A stretch of 64,000 nt of DNA from Wolbachia endosymbiont of Armadillidium arcangelii (GCF_040207875.1 NZ_CP157942.1:1612001-1676000); one strand, 5' to 3'; shown: positions 30,046-40,123, numbered from the stretch's first letter. Translations and numbers: made by a program. Notes: generated by a model from the sequence alone, not told the origin.

Positions 30046-32022
30046 ATGAGTAATGGAAATCACCTACGCAATATTCTCATAGGAGGTGTGGTATCTTTTA
30101 GCATACTTGAATTTTGCTTCTATTTGTCTGGTATATTATTCTACTTGTTTGTTGACGGTCCAGATAGTGTGGATTTTAGAGCAATTAACCCTAGCTTGAC
30201 GCCTTTTCCTCAAGCTCTCTGGCCGACAATTTTTGATCATATACAATATTGCTGGCATCATCCAGAGTTATATAGCCTTGAGCTCAAAATTAAATTAATT
30301 GTATCTTCTGCACTGCCTATCATTGTTTTGATGATTATTTTATGGAATGTGAGAGAAAGATTAATTGAGTGGCGACCATTTAAAAGGAAAGAATCACTTC
30401 ATGGAGATTCACAGTGGGCATCAGAGAAAGACATACGAAAAGCAGGATTAAGAAGCAAAAAAGGGATATTGCTCGGTAAAGATAAGAGAGGATATTTTAT
30501 TGCTGATGGGTTTCAGCATGCATTGCTCTTTGCGCCTACAGGTTCTGGTAAAGGTGTTGGTTTTGTGATTCCTAATTTATTATTTTGGACTGACTCGGTA
30601 ATTGTGCACGACATAAAATTAGAAAACTATGAAATAACAAGTGGTTGGCGAGAACGACAAGGGCAAAAAGTATATGTATGGAATCCAGCGCAGCCAGATG
30701 GAGTAAGCCATTGTTATAATCCACTGGAATGGATTAGTGAAAAACCTGGACAGATGGTTGATGATGTGCAAAAAATAGCTAACCTAATTATGCCTGAACA
30801 AGATTTTTGGCAAAACGAAGCAAGAAGCTTATTTGTTGGAGTGGTACTATACTTACTTGCTGCACCAGAGAAAGTTAAATCTTTTGGTGAAGTTGTGCGT
30901 ACAATGCGTAGCGATGACGTAGTTTACAATCTTGCTGTAGTTTTGGACACAATGGGTAAAATAATACACCCCGTGGCGTATATGAACATTGCGGCTTTTT
31001 TACAAAAAGCTGACAAAGAAAGATCAGGTGTTGTATCAACCATGAACTCATCTCTTGAATTATGGGCAAACCCATTGATTGATACTGCAACTGCATCAAG
31101 TGATTTTAATATTTTAGATTTTAAAAAGAAGAGAATTACAGTTTATGTTGGCTTAACTCCAGACAATTTAACTAGGTTAAGGCCTTTAATGCAGGTTTTT
31201 TACCAACAGGCAACTGAATTTTTATGTAGGAAATTGCCATCTGATGACGAGCCTTACGGCGTATTATTTTTAATGGATGAGTTTCCAACGCTTGGAAAAA
31301 TGGAGCAATTTCAAACGGGCATTGCGTATTTTCGTGGTTACAGAGTGAGGTTGTTTTTGATTGTTCAAGATACTGAACAGCTCAAAGGAATATATGAAGA
31401 AGCAGGAATGAACTCCTTTTTATCAAACTCAACCTATAGAGTAACTTTTGCAGCCAATAATATTGAAACGGCTAATTTAATATCTCAGCTTATAGGAAAC
31501 AAAACTGTACAACAAGAATCATTAAATAAACCTAAATTTTTAGACTTGAATCCTGCATCAAGATCGTTGCATATCTCTGAAACACAGAGGGCATTACTCT
31601 TACCTCAAGAAATTATTATGTTGCCACGTGATGATCAGATAATTTTGATAGAATCAACTTATCCAATTAAATCGAAGAAAATTTTATATTATAATGACAG
31701 CACATTCACAAGAAGGCTGCTCAAACCAACACGTGTGCCTACACAAGAGCCATATGACCCGAATAAGGTCTTTTCTGCTGCTAACGAAGATAAGATTAGT
31801 AATGAAGAAGAGAGTAATGCTATTGAAGCTGCTGATTATCCTGTTGAAGCTAAAACTGAAGATGCAATATACGATGAGCCAGAGGTCAACGATGAATTTG
31901 AGGACGAAGGTATTGGTGATAAATTTGAAGGTGGTGATGGATTTGATGATGAAGAAGATGAGGATGAGTTTGATGACGAGGAAGAAGATGATGATGGGTT
32001 TGATGATAAAGGTGTGCTGTAG
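30046..32022 (+). CDS. virD4: Type IV coupling protein VirD4
   Basis: VirD4 recruits substrates to the secretion channel. The 658-residue protein has two N-terminal membrane helices (about residues 10-35 and 82-105), Walker A LFAPTGSGKGVGFVIPN near residue 165, and Walker B VLFLMDEFPTLG near 405. The last 60 residues are extremely acidic, rich in Asp and Glu with Phe and Gly, a tail of the kind known from some Wolbachia VirD4 proteins and plausibly used for substrate contact. An IS110 block starts 46 bases after the stop codon where wspB is expected. Confidence 0.96.
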   Translation: MSNGNHLRNILIGGVVSFSILEFCFYLSGILFYLFVDGPDSVDFRAINPSLTPFPQALWPTIFDHIQYCWHHPELYSLELKIKLIVSSALPIIVLMIILWNVRERLIEWRPFKRKESLHGDSQWASEKDIRKAGLRSKKGILLGKDKRGYFIADGFQHALLFAPTGSGKGVGFVIPNLLFWTDSVIVHDIKLENYEITSGWRERQGQKVYVWNPAQPDGVSHCYNPLEWISEKPGQMVDDVQKIANLIMPEQDFWQNEARSLFVGVVLYLLAAPEKVKSFGEVVRTMRSDDVVYNLAVVLDTMGKIIHPVAYMNIAAFLQKADKERSGVVSTMNSSLELWANPLIDTATASSDFNILDFKKKRITVYVGLTPDNLTRLRPLMQVFYQQATEFLCRKLPSDDEPYGVLFLMDEFPTLGKMEQFQTGIAYFRGYRVRLFLIVQDTEQLKGIYEEAGMNSFLSNSTYRVTFAANNIETANLISQLIGNKTVQQESLNKPKFLDLNPASRSLHISETQRALLLPQEIIMLPRDDQIILIESTYPIKSKKILYYNDSTFTRRLLKPTRVPTQEPYDPNKVFSAANEDKISNEEESNAIEAADYPVEAKTEDAIYDEPEVNDEFEDEGIGDKFEGGDGFDDEEDEDEFDDEEEDDDGFDDKGVL

Positions 32023-32231
32023 AGACATGAGAAGTGTTGAAGCTGCACAATAGAGGGAACGTTCAAAGAAGCATAGGCGTCAAGTTAAGGAAAAGTGGAA
32101 TAAGAAAGATATCAACTATGTTTAAAAATTTTTTATTTGTGTAATTTTGCAACTTCATATGGGCAATAAAACCCCATTTTGTCGTATAAGAATAGAATTT
32201 TATATCAAACAGCTACTACCTTGCTTAAGCC

Positions 32232-32276
32232 AATGAATATGTGCGTTTAGTGTGTGTGTGGACGCACATATTCATT
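32232..32276. terminator. Perfect 15-bp hairpin at IS110 end (copy B)
   Basis: Identical to the hairpin at 18924-18968: 15-bp arms and a 15-base GT-rich loop, 30 bases past the transposase stop. Confidence 0.55.
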
Positions 32277-32306
32277 AACTAATTTTAATTATTGCCATGT
32301 AAATTT

Positions 32307-33254
32307 CTAAACATGCAAATTAATTGCTTCTTTAAGTCTGGCATTGGCGATGACTATAATTTTACGCATAAGTGCAGTGAGTGCTACCATCTTTCTTTTA
32401 CCACTATCAATAAGCTTACAATAAAAAGCAGCAAGTTCTGACTTGGAGTTTCTAGCAGCCATAGCAGCTGTGAAAAGCTTTGAACGAACGTTACTTCTTC
32501 CACCTATAATCCTTCGGTAACCAATAGCTTTACCACTTTCCTTAGGATGAGGTGCAACACCTGCAAGGCTTGCAACTTGCCTTTTGTTTAAGGAACCAAG
32601 TTCCGGTATAAGGCACAATAAACATTGAGAGGTTTTTCTACCTATTCCAGGAACTGTTTCAAGAATCTTCTGGTATCGGTTCAGTTCAGGGTTTTCATTG
32701 ACTATTTTTTGTATAGCTTGATCAAGCTTTTCTACCTGATTATTGAGGAATTCAATAGTTTGTTGACAACTTTCCTTAATGTAATCATTTCCAGGAGTTT
32801 TAAGCCTATTTTTTTCTTGAACAAGCATTTTTGTAATATCATCACGACGCTGACAAAGTGTAAATAAGGTGGTTTGTTCTTTTGAGATAGGTGTAAATAG
32901 CTGCAGACGTCCACAACGCTCAACACCATATTGGGCAAGCGCTTTTGCATCCAGATTGTCAGTCTTTGCCAAAGTTCCATGAGATAGAATGAAGTTTTTA
33001 ACTTGACGAGTATTAGCACGATGCACAGCAATGTTTCTGTCAATAAGAAAATACAATAAGCCAAGCTCATAGCCTCCTGTAGCTTCTAAAATTATCATGG
33101 AATTGGGTAAGATATTTGAAAATTTTTGGTAAAATTGTTTCCAGCCAGAACAACTATTGTCAAACTTGATAACACTTTTTTGTTCATTCACTGCAATGAC
33201 AAATTCAAGTTTTCCGATATCAATGCCAATAAAATTTTGATAAGATATAACCAT
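32307..33254 (-). CDS. IS110-family transposase, intact (copy B)
   Basis: The 315-residue product is identical to that of 18999-19946, with the same DEDD motifs (GIDIGKLEFVIA, AKTDNLDAKAL) and C-terminal GGRSNVRSKLF. It lies on the strand opposite to the vir genes, so vir readthrough would run antisense to it. Confidence 0.92.
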   Translation of the reverse strand: MVISYQNFIGIDIGKLEFVIAVNEQKSVIKFDNSCSGWKQFYQKFSNILPNSMIILEATGGYELGLLYFLIDRNIAVHRANTRQVKNFILSHGTLAKTDNLDAKALAQYGVERCGRLQLFTPISKEQTTLFTLCQRRDDITKMLVQEKNRLKTPGNDYIKESCQQTIEFLNNQVEKLDQAIQKIVNENPELNRYQKILETVPGIGRKTSQCLLCLIPELGSLNKRQVASLAGVAPHPKESGKAIGYRRIIGGRSNVRSKLFTAAMAARNSKSELAAFYCKLIDSGKRKMVALTALMRKIIVIANARLKEAINLHV

Positions 33255-33700
33255 AAAGAACCTCGAGAGTTTAAGTTAAAATTTAAGATTGTAAACAGGT
33301 GCATATGTATGTCCCAAACAACTATTCAAACGTCTCGAAGGATAGGCTTGAGTACCTTGATATCTACGTATGTGTAATACTACCGTCTTACGGTCGCTCA
33401 AGCCTTTGATAACTATATTTTTTTATAGAGCTACCTTCCTTCTTGCTTCTTTTATATCATATTTCCAACTTACAACCGTCTTGCTAGTCAACAAAAAAAT
33501 TACTCAAGCTGTATCATAAAATCAAAAAATACTTCTGATTGTGTAACAGTACACAGATTACAGTTAGTGAATATGTTGAATGGATTGGAAGCATTTTTTG
33601 ATTTTAAACTACAGTCAACATCCTAGTTCTGTAATTCTTGATATGATTTGGATCAAAAGCACTTTTGGATGTCAGGATACCGAAAATGATATGGAGTAGC

Positions 33701-34542
33701 TTACGCTCCCACAATTGCCATATTATGCTTACCCTTCTTCTTTAGTCTTTGGCAAAAACTCACAATGATAGGATTGTGATTCTTGGCTACTATGGCAGGA
33801 AAGAAAAGGGCCTTACGTAATGTTTGTAACCTGATTTACTTAATCTTGGTTTAGAATGTACAGATGAACCTGATGTTATATTTTTCGGTATAACTCCTGT
33901 ATATGCTGCCAATTGCCTGGCATCTCTAAAAGCTTTTATGTCAGGGATTTCAGCTAAAATAGCTATTGCTGATTCCTCTCCTATTCCTGGAATAGTCAAT
34001 AGAAGCTGAAAATTTTCCAACAATTCTTTGTGCTGCTTTAATAGTTTGCGTATGGAGTTTTTTATTATTTCTATTTTTTTAACTATATTCGTTGCAAGAT
34101 CCTCCCAAGCATTTGCAACTTCTTTAGGCAGTCTCTCTTTTTTTTCTAGGTGGTTATTTACTAATTCTTTTAACGCAACTGAGCAACGATAAAGATGTTT
34201 TAATTTTTTCATTTCAGAAGAAGGTGGTGTCCAACGAGTTGGTTCCTGTCTTTGGCAATAATCAGCAATAATTTCTGCATCAGTCTGATCATTCTTTTGT
34301 CTTACGAGCTTACTCCTTGTATAAGATTTAATACAATAAGGATTTACAACACTAACAAAATGTCCAGCATTGTGCAGAAATTCAGCCAAAGCTTCGCTAT
34401 AACAACCACATGCATGCCTTTACTTCTTCCACATTATGCTTTTGTAGAAAACTCAGCAGACCTTGAAACCCAAGATCATCGTTCTTAAAGCTCCTTTTCC
34501 TAGTTTCACGCTTTTCTTTTTTACTTATGAATGAAAGAAAAA
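33701..34542 (-). pseudogene. Second IS110-family transposase, frameshifted and truncated
   Basis: It carries the same two frameshifts as the gene at 20393-21295 and, in addition, lacks the first 20 or so codons because the duplicated block ends at 34542. Readable parts include KNDQTDAEIIADYCQ and LLTIPGIGEESAIAILAEIP. Confidence 0.85.
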
Positions 34543-34809
34543 ATAGAAAGTCCCGATCTTATATGCACACGTCAATGTAGATCACCATCCAAAAAAGCAT
34601 GCGAAAACAAATGCCAAGATTACTGCATTAAGTATGAATTAGAAAAAGCAGAACGCGATTTAGATAATCTAAAAGATCCAGATAATTTAAGTGAGAAAGA
34701 TCGGCAAGACCTTGACAAGTATCTAAAGTGTTTAGAAGATAATAATGATAATTTTGAATACTGTCTTACTCTTTTTGAGGGTCAATCCAGTTCAGATTAT
34801 CTATTTTAA
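34531..34809 (+). CDS. Cysteine-containing hypothetical protein, probably 5'-truncated
   Basis: I do not recognise the 92-residue product. Only the first four codons (MKEK) come from IS110 DNA; from codon 5 the sequence is unique. It has six cysteines, five of them in the first half in a C-x3-C, C-x3-C-x3-C layout (ICTRQC, ACENKCQDYC), then a charged helical part. The natural start was probably lost when the IS block arrived, and the ATG used now is borrowed from the IS. It may be a dead 3' fragment or a short new gene. Confidence 0.5.
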   Translation: MKEKIESPDLICTRQCRSPSKKACENKCQDYCIKYELEKAERDLDNLKDPDNLSEKDRQDLDKYLKCLEDNNDNFEYCLTLFEGQSSSDYLF

Positions 34810-34905
34810 AAAGCTTCTCGTTAAGTAACACTTTAATGAGAACGTAAAGTTATTGTCTATCGCAAATGAAATGTAAGATCAAGAGTTCATGTATTTTTAA
34901 TCTGT

Positions 34906-36114
34906 GGGAGTGTTAAATAAACTGTGTCAAACTGCATTTTTAATTCAACTCAATTTTCAATCTGTTGGGAAAGAAAATGTCGAGCTGAGATATAGTCAAT
35001 GCCCAATCATGTACAGGCATAGTCCATTTCTCCTCCACTTTCTTTATAGCACAATATACCTATTTATACAAGGCATTTATGCTAGTAAATGAGCCCTTGG
35101 TTTTGGTGAATTTCCTAATTTGCCTATGTAGCCCCTCTATGGGATTAGTAGTATAGATTATCCTCCTAACTGGGTCGGAATACTTAAAATAACCAGATAG
35201 GTTTTCCCAATTATTCTGCCAAGATTATAGGGTACTTTGTGCCCCATTTTTCATCTAATTCCAACAGATAATTCTCGGCAATTTCCTTACTTGAAGCTTT
35301 TCTTTAAATCACTCAAAAAACTCTTTACTAGCTACATACTTCAGTGAGTTACGTATCTGATGCACTATACACATTCTGCATTAGGGAACACACCGTTTAT
35401 TTCTGCAGGAAAGCTTTTTAGCCCATCTACACATGCAATTAGAATATCTTCCACTCCTCTCTCTTTGAGATCATTTAGTACTCCCAACCAGAACTTCACT
35501 TTCAGCTAAATAAAACTTCTTTTCTGCCATTTTGCTAATATATTATACATACATTTACTTACACAACTCCTTAAAAAACCATGAAAACTATCGGATATAC
35601 AGACTGCAGCGGACGACTACGCCATTCGTTGATTACTGTTTGTCAGTAATACTTGATATCTCTGCCGCCGATATTTTATGATCGTAAATTTCCTCAATAT
35701 GTGACGCTATATCTCCATGCCACTGGCAAATGTGCTTAAGACCTTTGCTTCAAGTTCTGTTGTTTGTCTTTTTCTAACTATTTGGGGTTCAAAGCTTCCT
35801 TCCCTGTCTCTAGGTGTTAACAACTCAAATGAGTTGTACGTAAAGTTTTTCCCATTTCTTCGATTATTTTCTTCGCTTTCACCAGACAAGTGGTGTTCTA
35901 TTTCACCTTTCCAGACTTGCCTCAAGCAGCTTTTTTATAAATGGTGTTATCTCTTCCTGTTAGCGGTCTTCCTTCTCGTATAGACGACAGGTTTCTAATT
36001 CTTTATAATCTACCAAACCGGTAGTTTTATTTACTTGACTCATGTCAAACCTCCGTTTTTTTATATCAATTATATTTTTATTTCTTGGTTTGACACAGTT
36101 TATTTAACACTCCC
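34906..36114 (-). mobile_element. IS256-type element, degraded (copy 1)
   Basis: The ends are inverted repeats, GGGAGTGTTAAATAAACTGT and the matching right end, about 27 bases long. The minus strand holds a broken IS256/Mutator-type transposase: the N-terminal piece (35707-35925) has FELLTPRDREGSFEPQIV, and further on broken frames read like LRKFTKTKGSFTSKHKCLV and the KWTMPVHDW region near 35000. The element is 1,209 bp, nearly identical to that at 51404-52612. Flanks do not match each other; the right flank is a group II intron RT gene, cut after VFQFG. Confidence 0.85.
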
Positions 36115-36816
36115 AAATTGGAATACTTTTCCTTCCATAATGCCAGCTTTTAACCATCCTCTTATAATCTTTACTATAGTTGGTGTGGTATGAAGCTTTT
36201 CCAATAACACCTTATGGTCAATATTGTCAAAGCATCCAGATATATCTGCATCCAAGACAAATGCCATTTTTCTTTTTAGTGCATCAAATATAGCTCTTAT
36301 AGAATCGTGACAAGATCTACCAGGTCTAAAACCATAAGTGTTAGGCTCAAATTTTGCCTCCCATTCAGGTTCTAAAGCCATTTTTACAAGTGTTTGTTTT
36401 GCTCGATCTGCTATTGTAGGTATTCCAAGAGGACGATATTCTGTTGGTTTAACAGATTTTGGAATCCAAACACGTCTTGATGGTTTTGCTTTTTCCCTTA
36501 TATTTAAAGAGTTTGCTAATTGCAATCTTTCTTTTTGCTTAAGGCTAGCTTTTCCATCAATACCTGCTGTCTTTCTTCCTCTATTATCCTGAGTTACCCT
36601 TCTAACAGCAAGCATCCTTGCACTTGTTGATTTGAGTAATAGTCTCTGAAGATTGTGCATCCTTTTGACATCATTACATTTAGAAGCTTGGTAAATTCGT
36701 TTTTGCAGCTTAAATGAAGATTGCTCTAACTTACGCCAGGGAATTTCATTCCATTCATACCTAACTTTTTGTTGGTTCATAACATATTTACTACTACTTA
36801 TAACTTTACCTTCCAA
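36115..36816 (-). pseudogene. Group II intron reverse transcriptase, N-terminal part
   Basis: The frame reads as the first half of a group II intron RT/maturase: RRVTQDNRGRKTAGIDGKAS (RT0-RT1), SKPTEYRPLGIPTIADRAKQ-like sequence (VKPTEYRPLGIPTIADRAKQ), FEPNTYGFRPGRSCHDSI, and the palm strand AFVLDADISGCFDNIDH near residue 190. It stops at the IS256-type element just after GKVFQFG, before the YxDD motif, so it cannot work alone. An internal ATG at 36780 (MNQQKVRYEW) may be the natural start. Confidence 0.85.
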
Positions 36817-37286
36817 ATTATAGTGTCTACGTCAGCATATCCTGAATATTATTTCAGGCATTAGCTTCTTAGACAATCCTTCCATCATAAAGCTTGCGGT
36901 TTGGCTACCTTCTCAAGAGAGCAAATATGATGGTTACCCTGTTCTACATTCTTGTTTCACGCCGCACTTAGTCTCCACCGAAGATTAAGAACATCAAAAC
37001 TAGACATCTACTATTCTAATTCCTTAAATTATCTCATACCATTTTGGTCTATGCGTGTTCAACCTTTTTTCGCATATTCCGCGTAACGACAGTTCTAACA
37101 TAGGTTTCTTTCGTAACCTTATGCAGCTTTGCTCGAAGGGATTCACCATAAGGTTTGGTGTTACCTCCTTTTGTCCCATGCTTGCATCCCAAAAGTTGCC
37201 ACCTCTCAGAATGTGGGCCATGCTTTACCCCTGATGTCTGGGGAGATGGAATTTAACCATCACAACAATGCAACTTCAGGTCGCAC
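36817..37286 (-). ncRNA. 5' region of the group II intron (minus strand)
   Basis: This 470-base stretch precedes the RT start and has the length expected for intron domains I-III before the ORF in domain IV. Read on the minus strand it begins GTGCGACC at 37286, the 5' consensus of group II introns (GUGYG). The secondary structure was not folded. The base next to the start, 37287, is inside another RT gene. Confidence 0.6.
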
Positions 37287-38854
37287 GTAGATGATGCGAT
37301 AGTACACTGTAAAACTCGTAAGCAGGCAGAATTTATGAAAGTAATGATCGAAGAAAGATTGGCTAAGTGTAAACTGAAGTTACATCCTGAAAAGACACAC
37401 ATTGTGTACAGTAAGGATGATGATAGGAGAGAAGAATTTCCTACACAGAGCTTTGATTTTCTGGGCTATACTTTTAGACCTAGAATAGCAAAGAATAAGA
37501 TGAGGAATTATTTCGTCTCATTTCTACCAGCAATTTGCAACAAAGCTAAGAAGAAGATCAAGAAAACCATAAAGTCATGGAGAATACATCGGATTACGTG
37601 GATAACATTAGAAAATATCGAAGAAAATAGATCCAATAGGGCTTTGTTGCATCACTCAAGAGAAAAGAACTGGCAGTTACTGACGAAATTCACTATAAAA
37701 CAGGCATTTAACCTACGAAAGAAAAATATGCCAACTAAAATGAAGGTCAGCAACTGCTATGAATATAACAAATTTCTCCAAGAAAGAGGAAATATTTTTC
37801 ATTTTATTAATGGAAAATTGGTACGAAAATAGCCCCAAAATGCGAGGTGGAAATTATATTTATAGTAATAAAGTTGTGATTTTAGTGCATATAGTCGCTA
37901 GTCTCTTTAGAATTGGCTTAAGACAAACGGTAGGGTTTATAAAAGGATATTTGCAGCAAGTAGGAAAGGGCTTAGCAGTCATTAGCTATTCGCAGGCTTC
38001 AAGAAGGTTTAAAAAGCTCAATATTAAGATCAATGATTGCAGAGTTGATAAAAACAATATGGAAGATATTGAAATTGCAATAGACAGCACAAATTTATAA
38101 TAATACCCTGGTCACAGTAAGGAAAATAGGAAAGTATCGCAGTTATAAACAGGTAAGATGTAATATTGAGTATAAATAGTAAAAAAGCTATAGCTGCACA
38201 ATATAGCAATGGTCAACCATTACGGTGCTTGCTGACTTGATTTCAGCATGCTATAAAAGCATTATATGCAGACAGAGCCTATGATAGGCGCAAGCTTTAT
38301 AAATTGTATATGATATAAAGACAAAAATTTTACCGAAAAATCGTGCAGTGGAGCATACAAAATTGGATTATATGGCTGAAAGGAATGCTGCCATTAGATT
38401 ATGTGGTAAAGACGGTGTGAAAGAGTGGAAGCGGTTTATGGAAAAAGGTCATATATTGAAGGATTTTTTTCAAGCAAATATTTGTTTAGAAATAGATCTG
38501 AAGTAAATCGAGAAAAAGAGTTGCTAATAAAATGTTACTTACTCAATAAATTTACTGATATTGGCATGGCTAAGTTTGAGGTAGTTTCATGAATTTATTA
38601 TGCTTTACCCACTATCCGATAAGCGATGCAACAAAGCCATCCAATAGTCAGAGGCTGGCTATGGCAGGTTTTATAAATCGGAGATGTATACATCTCTCAG
38701 AAATATAGAAAGATACCTCGTAAGATGGGTCAGGACAAAATATGAGAAACTTCGGGATCATGGAAGGCTAGCAAAGCAATTTCTAGGAAAAGTGAGAAAG
38801 AGGTCTCCAAATATTTTCTATCATTGGACACTTGGGTTAGGATCAAAAGGCTAA
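37287..38854 (+). pseudogene. Group II intron RT/maturase, C-terminal part, interrupted by an IS5-type element
   Basis: From 37287 the plus strand starts exactly at the RT catalytic motif (V-D-D-A-I-V-H-C), continues KLKLHPEKTHIVYSKDD and SFDFLGYTFRPRIAKNK (thumb), then RIHRITWITLENIEE. At 37640 an IS5-type element interrupts it. After the element the maturase end resumes in another frame: YGRFYKSEMYTSLRNIERYL and SPNIFYHWTLGLGSKG, stopping at 38854. The N-terminal half is missing; its place is taken by the minus-strand intron. Confidence 0.85.
37640..38638 (+). mobile_element. IS5-type element, degraded, with 9-bp target duplication
   Basis: Terminal repeats are GGCTTTGTTGCATC and GATGCAACAAAGCC. 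The 9-base ATCCAATAG occurs at 37631-37639 and again at 38639-38647, giving the exact borders and 999-bp length. The plus strand has broken transposase frames: NWYENSPKMRGGN, then RQTVGFIKGYLQQVGKGLAV and EDIEIAIDSTNL before a stop, and later RNAAIRLCGKDGVKEWKRFM. It is related to the element at 51.25-53.46 kb. Confidence 0.85.
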
Positions 38855-38861
38855 ATAATGG

Positions 38862-38934
38862 GAGCTGTATAAACCGAGAGGTTTCCGTACAGTTCTGCAA
38901 GAGACTGGTGGGGAAGTTCCGCCGGTCTACTCTC
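38862..38934 (+). ncRNA. Group II intron domains V and VI, canonical
   Basis: 38862-38895 is a full 34-base domain V: GAGCTGTATAAACC, GAGA loop, GGTTTCCGTACAGTTC, with the AGC triad in the first strand and the two-base bulge in the second. It follows the maturase stop by 7 bases. A domain VI-like hairpin (GACTGGTGGGG and TTCCGCCGGTC) follows. Confidence 0.8.
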
Positions 38935-39064
38935 CTTATGGAAGCTAAAATGACAAGAAAGGAAGTACTGGCTTTCACACTAGCAAATTCCCTGAACAGA
39001 TACATGTAATTTAATACGTAATAAAGATAAAATGTGACCTTAGCCAAAAAAAGCGGCAGAAAAG

Positions 39065-40018
39065 TTAACGCGTTCTAGACGTAACTTTACTAAGTACCAC
39101 TTCTTTTAATTCTCTAGTAAGTTTGGCACTACCCAAAATGTTATTATGAGAACCCCCCAGATCATCATAAACCTTAATCAGATATCGACCACTTCTTATC
39201 GCAATTACTGTTAATTCGTCTTCTATGTAGTTAGGCATTTTCTCATCTTTTGGCTTTTGCGCATCATCTAACATCGCAATTGCCAACTGTGCAGAAAGTG
39301 GTATTAATTTGTCTTCCATGTGGTTAATAATTACTATTGGCATTTTCTCATTTTGTGACTTTTGCAAATTATCTACTATGTCAAATTCTAAATTTAGGGC
39401 CTTTAGTATTCCTTTTAATCGAAATGAAGGCAGCATACTCAAAATTTTCGTCTGAGGCATTGGAAAATGCTTTATTGCTGTATGAAAAGAACTAAAGGTG
39501 CTAGTAAAAACAATGCCTCCAAGTTTAACATCTCTATCTGAAAAATGCCTTAACACTTCCGATGCAATTGCTCCTCCAAAAGAATGACCGAAAAGTATAA
39601 TATTTTCGGGTTTTACACCTTTATCTATCAGTTGACTAATTTGCTCTATTGAAGACTTAGATAAGTTTTGATTCCTATTTAGAAACGGAATCATGAGTAG
39701 CAATATAGATAAAAAAACACAAGCTAAAGCTGCTAAGACTGCCAACCCGGCTGTTCTAGCTGTTATTCGATTGGTAAGCAGTATTACAGCAGGTAGCAAT
39801 ATGGACGTTCCTAAACATACGAAGCTGGCTAAGACATAAGTTACATAATTTTGAAATGCAGCAGGGTATTTGTGTGCATGAATGTGAAAATTAGGTTTAT
39901 CGTGGAGGTACATGCGCTCAAATTCCCCTTCACAGAATGCAGTTGCATTTTTATAATAGTCTCCTAATCCATGAAAGAATATAAGATGTATTTCGTTTCC
40001 TTTAGTATTGGGCATCAT
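39065..40018 (-). CDS. Alpha/beta hydrolase with two membrane helices
   Basis: This 317-residue protein has an alpha/beta-hydrolase start (IHLIFFHGLGDYY, oxyanion-type HG) and the nucleophile elbow LFGHSFGGAIASEVL near residue 145. IVINHMEDKLIPLSAQ near residue 228 offers the acid, and the GGSHNN segment near 290 the histidine. Between strands, residues about 58-112 form two hydrophobic helices (VLASFVCLGTSILLPAVILL and LAVLAALACVFLSILLLMI), an unusual hairpin insertion that would anchor it in a membrane. The substrate is unknown; a lipase or esterase is likely. It stands alone. Confidence 0.8.
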   Translation of the reverse strand: MMPNTKGNEIHLIFFHGLGDYYKNATAFCEGEFERMYLHDKPNFHIHAHKYPAAFQNYVTYVLASFVCLGTSILLPAVILLTNRITARTAGLAVLAALACVFLSILLLMIPFLNRNQNLSKSSIEQISQLIDKGVKPENIILFGHSFGGAIASEVLRHFSDRDVKLGGIVFTSTFSSFHTAIKHFPMPQTKILSMLPSFRLKGILKALNLEFDIVDNLQKSQNEKMPIVIINHMEDKLIPLSAQLAIAMLDDAQKPKDEKMPNYIEDELTVIAIRSGRYLIKVYDDLGGSHNNILGSAKLTRELKEVVLSKVTSRTR

Positions 40019-40123
40019 CCTTTTTATAGAACACTATCAATTATATACTATTATCAAAATTTCGCCAAGCTTTTTTTACATTAACTAGCGAAATGACAAT
40101 CTTAAAATGCTTGCAAGATCTAC

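Larger units (their letters stand above)
32069..34542. repeat. 2,474-bp direct repeat, copy B (two IS110-type elements)
   Basis: This is the second copy of the block at 18761-21234, in the same orientation. Its left edge is 46 bases after virD4. Its right edge cuts the second transposase gene about 60 bases short of its start codon, and unrelated sequence follows. The truncated edge indicates that this copy derives from the copy-A arrangement. Confidence 0.9.

Noticed and set aside
31684..32066. ORFs rich in Ser or Met/Lys overlapping the end of virD4
   Set aside because: They are other-frame readings of the repetitive acidic VirD4 tail; the compositional oddity comes from the GAT/GAA repeat.
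18761..34542. A 16-kb composite transposon carrying the vir genes between two IS110 blocks
   Set aside because: The block order ribA-vir is the standard Wolbachia arrangement; the flanking copies are in direct orientation with no target duplication seen around the whole, so mobility of the vir region is not supported.
36338..36592. Plus-strand ORF within the intron RT region
   Set aside because: It is a shadow of the minus-strand RT gene with its conserved motifs.
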